A DNA stretch of 5,058 bases from Cohaesibacteraceae bacterium. Its GTDB lineage: Bacteria > Pseudomonadota > Alphaproteobacteria > Rhizobiales > Cohaesibacteraceae. The DNA lies in assembly GCA_016764535.1 (NCBI GenBank), contig JAESRR010000001.1, positions 1-5,058 on the forward strand, given 5' to 3'. Positions 1 to 5,058 of the stretch are shown piece after piece. Below the pieces are notes generated by a model. The model saw nothing but the letters and a program-made list of their open reading frames with translations. It did not search any database and was not told the DNA's origin. The stretch's first letter is position 1. Each line of letters begins with the position of its first letter. A program made the translations under genes and the position numbers.

Positions 1-3000
1 GCTTCTATCGCACAAAACGTTTGGTACTTATTGGCATTCACATTAATATTCACACCGCACACTATCGCTTGCTCGCAATCACCTTGTCGTATCGCTTGAC
101 ACGCTAAATGTAACGCAACCAAGGAGCTCGAGCATGCGGTGTCTAGCGTCATACTCGGGCCCTTTAAATCAAAACTGTACGCCACACGATTCGCTAACGT
201 CGAATTGCCATTGCCTATGCTCGCATAAACATAATCAACCGATTGTTTGTCCTCAAAAATAACATCACGGTAATCATGGAAACAATTGGCAACATACACA
301 CCGGTCGCACTGCCTCGCCACTGGTTGGCCATGCCCGCATCCTCCAGACCGTGCCAGACCACTTCCAACAACAAGCGCAATTGTGGGTCCATGCTCTCGG
401 CTTCGCGTGGTGATATATCAAAAAATGCCGCATCAAAACAATCAACCTCATCAAGAAAGCCACCGGTTTTTGCATAAATCTTTCCGGCTTCATGGCTACC
501 GGGTTGGTAGTAAGGCCGATAATCCCAATGATTTTGGGGAACGTCCTTCAGTAAATAATCGCCTGACTTGATATGCGTCCATAGCGCATCGAGTGTCGCA
601 GAATCGGCAAACCGACCGGCCATGCCCACAATCGCTATATCATGAGCGTCTTGCGCCAAGGGTGCGTTTGTTGCGGTGCGTTGTGTCAACGGCTCGTCCG
701 CAGCGGCGGGTGTCGCGGTATTGTTTGCAGCGCGCATCGCAATCTGGCTTAAGGCTAATTTGTGTTGCGCAGGAGGAACCAAGGGCGTTGATGCACGGGA
801 TGTGACGGATTGTAAAGTGTGTTTCGCACGCCCTGCTGCGGGTTGATGGGGTACGGCCTTATCCTTTGGCGATGGCGCAACAGCTTGTGACGCAGGCATT
901 AAATACGCCAGCAAAGCGGGTTGATAATGTGCCTGTAAATACTGTGTTAATGCAGGCAGGTCCGTGTATTCAAACAATACGGTGCCTTTTAAATCAATGT
1001 TGAGTGAGCGATTTAATTTGCTCACCAACTCCATGCCTAATATCGAATCCATGCCTTGGGCAACAAACGATTTATCCTCACGAAATTGCGCTTCGCTCGA
1101 CATCAAGGTCTCGATGATTTGTTGCGCCAACCACGCTTTCACCTGTTCACGGCTAATCTGCTTCGCATCATCGGTGACTTGCGTAGCAGATTCAGCCGGG
1201 GATGGCTGGGTTCTCATGGCTATGGCCGCCATTTTATCCAGGCTGACTTTTTTCTCATCGAGCCCCATTAACTGCATAACAATACGATCATCGTCATCGA
1301 TGATGTAAGCGTTCACTCGCTGAAATTCTGCATGAATAGCAACCGACTCCACATAGACCCTATAATGGTCAGCCACCAATGCCTCATAAACAAACACATC
1401 TTCTATGTACGTGGGTATAAATGTCTGTTGGTTATCGACACCCTCCAGTCTCTGGCACAAAGCCACCACAGCCGTTAATAGTCCATTGACTATCCCAGGG
1501 TGCAAATAAAATCGCCCCTGATAATGTCTAGCCGTTTCACTCAAACACAACTCAGCTAACACACAGTTGTCAATAAAACGTATCGCTTTAACACTGCGGA
1601 AAAAAGGTCCTACCCATAAAGGCTGTTCCGATTGATACAGCGATACCAAGGTCTCACTGGCACTGGTCTCCTTAAATCGATGATGCGCTGTCAATAATGC
1701 TGCTGGGGTCGTGTGTTGACGCAACATCCCTTTGATATGCAGTTGTGCGTCTTGGGTGATAGGATGCGTGCTGCTGATACTGCACGAGAGTTCACCGGAG
1801 AATTGGGAGATGAGGCGCTGACTAACACGACAGATTTGCTCATCACGCACCATCAACGGTGAAAAAATAAATAGCTGGGACAAATGTAAAGATGTGTCAT
1901 CGTAGTACTGTCGGCCCGCACTGTATAGCATTTCTAAGAGAGCATCCGTTGGCATGGTATATTCATCAAATACTTTATGCTCGCCAATTAAGCAATTATC
2001 TTTAACCGATATTGCATAGGTATACTGTTGCTTATTCCGGCTGATTACCGTGTCTGGGTGATCTAAAAAATAATGCCCTGTCCGTGTTGAGGCTTCCGTT
2101 ATTTGCGTTGATGCCGGTGAAGGTAGCGGTGAGGAGGATGCCGCTGAGGATAGCGGTTGCGTCGATACCGCTGCCGCTTGCAACCAATGCGCTTCTTTGG
2201 CAAACGGGTACGTTGGTAATGAAAGCGTGTGCCGCACTTCACCTTGGTGTAATAAGGTCCAGTCCACATCGTAACCTTTCACATACAGATTGGCTAAGGC
2301 GCGTAACTGCTTAGCGTATTGTGACTTATTCTGATAATCGGCCACCTTCAATTTTGATAATAACCCACGCATCACTTCGTCATATATCGCCGCATCATCC
2401 GGCGGCTGGCTGGCATCACCCACAAAGACATGCGTTTGTTTTTGCGCGCTGTTTTTGTGGGTTTTTTCCAGTGATGTTTGCAAGCCATCGAACGATGACA
2501 CGACTAAGGCACAACGGTAATCAAAATGGCTGCGACAAACGTTTAAGGTATAACTGATGTCTGATAATGCAGCGGGCGCCAAGGTGTGTTTGTCAGCTAA
2601 CCACGCACATAAATCCACCCTTTTTTGCTGCAAGGCTTGTTCCGTCTTCGCTGATAAGGTGATGAGATAGTAAGGCTTCGTCACGCCTTGTTGCACTGCA
2701 CGTTGGGGGGCTTCTTCTAACACCGCATGCGCATACGTGCCACCAATACCAAATGAACTCACGCCCGCACGACGCGGATGGGTCGCGGGTCTGTCCCACG
2801 CCATCGCTTCACGATTAATGTATAACGGTGAATTATCCAATTCTATCATCTTATTGAGCGTCTGCAATTTCGGTAACTTAGGTATCCACGCATGACGCAT
2901 TTGTAATAAGATTTTAATAATACCCGCTAAACCGGCCGTGGCTTCCGTGTGCCCAATATTGGCCTTCACCGTACCCAAGGCACAAAATTGTTGTTTATCG

Positions 3001-5058
3001 GTAAATTGCCCAAAAGCACGCTTGATAGCATTGACTTCCAGTGGATCGCCCAATTTCGTCCCGGTACCGTGGGCTTCAAAATACGACAGCGTCTCGGGTG
3101 TAATGCCGGCCGCTTGCCACGCTTTGACCATCACCGCTTCTTCTTGCTCCATATTGGGAACCGTCGGACCGGCTGATTTACCACCACTGTTGACATAGGA
3201 ACCTTTGATGAGACCATGAATGTGATCGCCATCGGCTTGCGCTTGTGCTAAGGGTTTGAGAATTAAGACGGCTATGCCTTCGCCCGGCAAATAACCATCG
3301 GCTTGCTCATCAAAGGGATTTAAGGTATCACTCACTGAAAATGCCTTCATTGCACAGAAGGTTTGGTATCGGCTCGGACTGACATTCACATTCACGCCAC
3401 AGACTATCGCTTGCGCGCAATCCCCTTGCCGTATCGCTTGGCACGCCAAATGTAAGGCCACCAATGAACTCGAACACGCCGTGTCTAACATCATACTTGG
3501 GCCGGTTAAATCAAAGCAGTAAGCTAAACGGTTAGCTAAGGAAGAATTGCCATTACCGGTGCCCAAATAGGTGTAATCAACCTGCGCATCACTGCCTAAC
3601 GTTAGCTCGCGATAGTCATTAAAACAATTGCCCACATACACACCCGTGGCCGACCCACGCCAGGCCTGTGCATAACCGGCATCCTCTAAACCTTGCCACG
3701 CCACTTCCAACAACAAGCGCAGTTGTGGATCCATTGACTTGGCTTCTCGCGGCGAAATATCAAAAAATGCCGCATCAAATTTATCAATACCGTTGATAAA
3801 GCCCCCGGTCTTCGCATAGATTTTTCCAGGCACATCGCTACCGGGTTGGTAATGGGGGCGATAGTCCCAGTGATCGAGCGGTATGTCTTTGAGACAATAC
3901 GCGTGCGATGTCAGTTGTTCCCACAAGGCATCGACACTATCAGCATCGGGGAATTTGCCCGCCATGCCGATAATCGCAATATCATTCACGGAACTAGCAT
4001 CGGGCTCGGTTGATGCTGACGATGATGTCAGCGGCGCCGCTGTAGCCGATACCGAGGATAAAATCAATTTCTTATCCTGTGCACGCATCACGGGTGCACG
4101 CATCACAGGCTCACGCAAGCTCACCGCTGTCGGCCGCAGCTGACAGGCCTGAATAGCCGCTGCATTGTTGTCAACACCCGGTGCCAAATAAGCGGCCAGC
4201 TCCGTGCCATAATGTTGCTGCAAATGCGTCGCTAACGCTAACAAGGCGGTCTGTTCGAATAACACGGTGCCTTTTAAATGAATCTGCAAGACACGATTCA
4301 GTTTGCTCACCAACTCCATGCCCAAAATTGAATCCATGCCCTGTTCAATAAACGATTTCTCCGCACGGAAGGTGTCTTGACTTAACATCAAGGTCTCACA
4401 GACCTGCTCGCTCAACCATGCCGTAATCTGCTCAATAGCAAGGGCACTGGGCGCCAGGCTGATGTGCGCTAACGATAGCGACGGTGCCGTCACCACGGCT
4501 TTCACGGCGATATCAACTGTCTTTGTCTGACTCACGTTCTTTTCACCCAAGGGCGTGCTTGATGGTGGGCGCAGGTGTTCTTCGTTCGTGTGCACTGTCG
4601 TCTTGGTCTTAGCATCAGGCACGCGTAACCAGTAGCGCTCTTTGGCAAAGGGATACGCTGGCAAAGCCAGTGTTTTCATCGCGTCACCGTGATGCACCAA
4701 CGTCCAATTCAACGCATAACCTTTGACATAAAGATTCGCTAAAGCCATCAGCTGTTTGTGGTACAGGTGGGTCTCTTGGGTCTCAAGTGCACGCAACGAT
4801 TGATGGAGCCCCTCTAAAATAGTTTCATACAATGCCGTCTCTTTGGGTTGTTCGCTGGCATCGCCATAACAATAGTTGGTTTTACTTTCTGTCAGGTGTT
4901 TACCCGCATAATCCAATAACGCCCCTAATTCGTCAAGGGATGGCACCAGCAAGGCGCAACGATAATCAAGGTGATCGCGACACGCATTCAACGTGTAACT
5001 CATCGCTGATAAAAAAGCAGGGGTATATTCATCCTGTGACAAGCGCTTATGTTGCTGC
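1..5058 (-). CDS. Trans-AT modular polyketide synthase, internal fragment (both ends outside the window)
   Basis: A single frame is open across the whole window for 1,685 codons, plus one spare base at 5058 and two at 1-2. All domain motifs (both ACP serines, both KS cysteines, the KS histidines and the DH-like motifs) fall in this same frame, so I see no frameshift. Domain order is post-KS linker, ACP, KS, linker, DH-like, ACP, partial KS. Such megasynthases are cytosolic assembly lines: each KS condenses the growing chain with an extender unit carried on the ACP phosphopantetheine arm. Each visible KS-to-next-domain linker is about 150-175 residues, ends in YPFAKE, and contains no acyltransferase, which is the hallmark of the trans-AT class. 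The extender must therefore be loaded by a separate AT encoded elsewhere. No start codon, ribosome binding site or stop is visible. The final product cannot be identified from this fragment. Confidence 0.97.
3..641 (-). other. Ketosynthase domain KS2, N-terminal half (cut by the window edge)
   Basis: Residues 1473-1685 open the third module. It starts DIAIVGMAGRFADS, then HWDYRPYYQPGSHEAGKIYA, FFDISPREAESMDPQLRLLL and SATGVYVANCFHDYR, and has the nucleophile motif LDTACSSSLVALHLACQAIR with Cys1642 (codon 134-132). The two catalytic histidines and the C-terminal half lie outside the window, so activity cannot be fully judged. The spacing from domain start to cysteine is the same as in KS1, and alignment over all 213 visible residues needs no gap. 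Differences cluster just ahead of the cysteine (VIFEDKQSVDYVYASIG against LTLGSDAQVDYTYLGTG in KS1), which may reflect different substrates. Confidence 0.95.
3..641. repeat. Module-scale direct repeat, copy 1 (KS2; partner at 3345-3983)
   Basis: This segment is a diverged copy of 3345-3983 at a constant offset of 3,342 bases with no gap in the coding alignment. Identical runs include a 23-base stretch at 415-437 (partner 3757-3779) and a 21-base stretch at 359-379 (partner 3701-3721). It reflects duplicated KS-coding DNA and would be a substrate for homologous recombination. Confidence 0.85.
642..920 (-). other. Long flexible linker ACP2 to KS2
   Basis: Residues 1380-1472 (about 93) are rich in Ala, Pro, Thr, Gln and basic residues (for example QPAAGRAKHTLQSVTSRAST, then RAANNTATPAAADEPLTQRT). 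The linker is longer than the ACP1-KS1 linker of about 74 residues, and I recognise no domain in it. The frame is unbroken, so this is not a subunit junction. Confidence 0.78.
921..1157 (-). other. Acyl carrier protein domain ACP2 (central module)
   Basis: Residues about 1301-1379 carry ISREQVKAWLAQQIIETLM, then KSFVAQGMDSILGMELVSKL with the phosphopantetheine serine at residue 1338 (codon 1046-1044), and NIDLKGTVLFEYTDLPALTQ. It receives the extender unit, holds the KS1 product for the DH-like domain and passes it to KS2. The core around the serine matches ACP1 over SILGMELVSKLNR, and bases 1017-1037 are identical to 4302-4322. As in ACP1, Leu stands where a beta-branching ACP would have Trp. 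The module has a single ACP, not a tandem pair. Confidence 0.95.
1158..1247 (-). other. Short spacer between DH-like domain and ACP2
   Basis: Residues 1271-1300 (VSLDKMAAIAMRTQPSPAES and following) have no motif. They leave no room for a ketoreductase or any other tailoring domain between the DH-like domain and ACP2. Confidence 0.7.
1248..2078 (-). other. Dehydratase-like double-hotdog domain with altered active site (pyran synthase, enoyl isomerase or inactive DH)
   Basis: Residues about 994-1270 have the length and landmarks of a PKS dehydratase. The first hotdog holds NCLIGEHKVFDEYTMPTDAL, which aligns with HxxxGxxxxPG: His1027 (1979-1977) and Pro1036 are kept, but the Gly is Asp1031 and the Gly after the Pro is Thr. 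The second hotdog starts near SLYQSEQPLWVGPFFRSV, matching YGPxF except that Tyr is Val. It then has LHPGIVNGLLTAVVAL, where HPALLDAALQ is typical, so the catalytic Asp is Asn1191 (1487-1485) and the Gln is Thr1195. The tail TFIPTYIEDVFVYEAL matches the DH C-terminal part. An ordinary DH needs the His/Asp pair. Loss of Asp to Asn is, from memory, a feature of both pyran synthases and double-bond-shifting enoyl isomerases; loss of the Gly fits the former better. The module has no ketoreductase, so classical dehydration here would need a beta-hydroxyl made elsewhere. An inactive DH remains possible. Confidence 0.85.
2079..2180 (-). other. Ser/Pro/Ala-rich spacer before the DH-like domain
   Basis: Residues 960-993 include PLSSAASSSPLPSPAS (bases 2156-2109). 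On the plus strand this gives a GGTAGCGGTGAGGAGGATG-like low-complexity stretch. It has no motif and is read as a flexible hinge between the KS body and the DH-like domain. Confidence 0.75.
2181..2705 (-). other. Post-KS linker (AT-docking region) of the central module
   Basis: Residues 785-959 follow KS1. The segment starts with the usual PYYLITLSAKTEQALQQK strand-helix, continues with LSDISYTLNVCRSHFDYRCA, then ALANLYVKGYDVDWTLLHQG, and ends in SLPTYPFAKEAHWL (Leu959 at 2183-2181). No acyltransferase motif (such as GHSxG) is present and the segment is far too short for one. This is what places the synthase in the trans-AT class. It parallels the linker at 4626-5057 through most of its length, most closely near the C-terminal signature. 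Confidence 0.93.
2706..3983 (-). other. Ketosynthase domain KS1 (complete, catalytically intact)
   Basis: Residues 359-784 carry out decarboxylative Claisen condensation of the incoming chain with the extender on ACP2. The domain opens with DIAIIGMAGKFPDA, then FFDISPREAKSMDPQLRLLL, the nucleophile motif LDTACSSS (Cys528, codon 3476-3474), EAHGTGTKLGDP (His663, 3071-3069) and KANIGHTEATAGLAG (His703, 2951-2949), and closes with SSFGIGGTYAHAVLEEAP. The Cys-His-His triad is complete, so this is not obviously a non-elongating KS0. Length, about 426 residues, is normal. Two departures from the usual consensus are visible: Tyr775 in the GGTNAH-type motif, and DGYLPGEG where DGYxRGEG is common. The first 213 residues align without gaps to KS2. 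Substrate preference would need KS phylogeny. Confidence 0.97.
3345..3983. repeat. Module-scale direct repeat, copy 2 (KS1; partner at 3-641)
   Basis: Partner of the copy at 3-641, covering the N-terminal half of KS1. The repeat probably continues past 3345 toward lower coordinates, but the matching part of KS2 lies beyond the window. A second, shorter repeat pair joins the two ACP cores (about 960-1060 and 4245-4345), at an offset of 3,285 bases, 57 less than the KS offset. Confidence 0.85.
3984..4205 (-). other. Flexible linker ACP1 to KS1, with a short tandem repeat
   Basis: Residues 285-358 connect ACP1 to KS1. The segment is Ala/Ser/Thr/Pro-rich (for example SATAAPLTSSSASTEPDASS) and looks disordered. 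It contains the repeated peptide EPVMRAPVMRA, encoded by a 15-base tandem repeat. No docking-domain or subunit boundary is seen, because the frame continues unbroken. Confidence 0.8.
4081..4110. repeat. Two-copy 15-base tandem repeat inside the ACP1-KS1 linker
   Basis: GCACGCATCACGGGT at 4081-4095 is followed by GCACGCATCACAGGC at 4096-4110, which differs at three positions. A more diverged third copy may begin at 4111 (TCACGCAAGC). On the minus strand it gives the doubled peptide PVMRA-PVMRA. The unit is a multiple of three, so copy changes would keep the frame. It is probably replication slippage in a tolerant linker. Confidence 0.7.
4206..4442 (-). other. Acyl carrier protein domain ACP1 (end of upstream module)
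   Basis: Residues about 206-284 form a typical carrier protein. A first helix (IEQITAWLSEQVCETLML) is followed by KSFIEQGMDSILGMELVSKL, with the phosphopantetheine-attachment serine at residue 243 (codon 4331-4329). The second half, HLKGTVLFEQTALLALATHL, matches helix 3-4 of PKS ACPs. The prosthetic arm carries the chain to KS1. The residue six after the serine is Leu, not the Trp described for carrier proteins that recruit HMG-CoA-synthase beta-branching enzymes, so beta-branching here is not supported. The domain is very like ACP2 at 921-1157, including a 21-base identical stretch at 4302-4322. Confidence 0.95.
4443..4625 (-). other. Interdomain spacer between upstream post-KS linker and ACP1
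   Basis: Residues 145-205 are rich in Lys, Thr, Ser, Pro, Ala and Val, with no recognisable motif. Too short, at about 60 residues, to hold a ketoreductase, dehydratase or methyltransferase. I read it as a flexible tether that lets ACP1 reach its partners. Confidence 0.75.
4626..5057 (-). other. Post-ketosynthase linker (AT-docking region) of the upstream module, N-terminally cut
   Basis: Residues 1-144 match the region that follows every trans-AT ketosynthase. There is a small alpha/beta part containing MSYTLNACRDHLDYRCALLV, a variable middle, then ANLYVKGYALNWTLVHHGD and the closing signature LPAYPFAKERYWL (residue 144 at 4626-4628). In the family this segment packs against the KS and is thought to help dock the free-standing AT. 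Its KS lies beyond the window edge. It aligns well with the linker at 2181-2705 of this same protein, which supports the call. It runs straight into a spacer and ACP1 with no modifying domain between, so the upstream module is a bare KS-ACP. Confidence 0.9.

Noticed and set aside
215..493. 92-residue minus-strand open frame
   Set aside because: It is out of frame with the KS2 coding frame, which carries the conserved KS motifs over the same bases.
3..641. Mobile element or CRISPR-type repeat because of the repeated DNA
   Set aside because: The repeats are diverged protein-coding KS modules at a module-length spacing, with no inverted ends, transposase or regular short spacers.
642..920. Gene boundary or subunit docking region between ACP2 and KS2
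   Set aside because: The frame has no stop or new start signal here, and the composition is that of a flexible intra-protein linker.
921..1157. ACP2 (and ACP1) as beta-branching carrier proteins
   Set aside because: The position six residues after the phosphopantetheine serine is Leu in both, not the Trp associated with recruitment of the HMG-CoA-synthase cassette.
964..1308. 114-residue open frame on the plus strand
   Set aside because: It lies antisense to ACP2 and the end of the DH-like domain, which have clear conserved motifs on the minus strand, and its translation shows no recognisable domain.
2181..2705. A hidden or remnant acyltransferase after KS1
   Set aside because: The segment is only about 175 residues, has no GHSxG-type motif, and matches the standard trans-AT post-KS linker through its YPFAKE ending.
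2706..3983. KS1 as a non-elongating KS0
   Set aside because: Cys528, His663 (HGTGT) and His703 (NIGH) are all present. KS0 domains usually lack a catalytic residue, most often the HGTGT histidine.
3883..4143. 86-residue plus-strand open frame
   Set aside because: Antisense to the KS1 N-terminus and its linker; no motif and no convincing ribosome binding site.

Overview
The window lies wholly inside one very large gene on the minus strand. One frame (codons starting at 5057 and running down to 3) stays open for 1,685 codons with no stop. It encodes an internal stretch of a modular polyketide synthase of the trans-acyltransferase (trans-AT) type. Neither the start nor the stop codon is in view. 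I number residues from the first complete codon in the window (residue 1 = bases 5057-5055). I see no other gene, RNA, mobile element, promoter or terminator.

In the protein's direction (high to low coordinates) the layout is: the post-ketosynthase linker of an upstream module (residues 1-144); an acyl carrier protein, ACP1 (about 206-284, Ser243); an interdomain linker; a complete ketosynthase, KS1 (359-784, Cys528/His663/His703); its post-KS linker, ending in the YPFAKEAHWL signature (785-959); a Ser/Pro/Ala-rich spacer; a dehydratase-like double-hotdog domain with an altered active site (about 994-1270); a second carrier protein, ACP2 (about 1301-1379, Ser1338); a long flexible linker; and the N-terminal half of a third ketosynthase, KS2 (from 1473, Cys1642), cut by the window edge. 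This is the end of one module (KS-ACP), one complete module (KS-DH*-ACP) and the start of a third. No AT, ketoreductase, enoylreductase or methyltransferase domain is present, so extender units must be loaded in trans by a separate AT.

The most interesting part is the DH-like domain. It keeps the catalytic His and the Pro of HxxxGxxxxP but has Asp in place of the Gly. In the second motif, HPxxxDxxxQ, the catalytic Asp is Asn and the Gln is Thr. Together with the missing ketoreductase, this suggests a specialised DH relative, such as a pyran-forming cyclase or a double-bond-shifting enoyl isomerase, or else an inactive DH. The sequence alone does not decide between these.

The host is a bacterium. 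Base composition looks roughly balanced by eye, and codon use is mixed, with frequent TTA/TTG leucine and many AAA/GAT codons, so it does not look like a high-GC actinomycete or myxobacterium. A proteobacterium, possibly gammaproteobacterial, is a reasonable but weak guess. The repeated modules resemble each other strongly at the DNA level, which points to module duplication or gene conversion.
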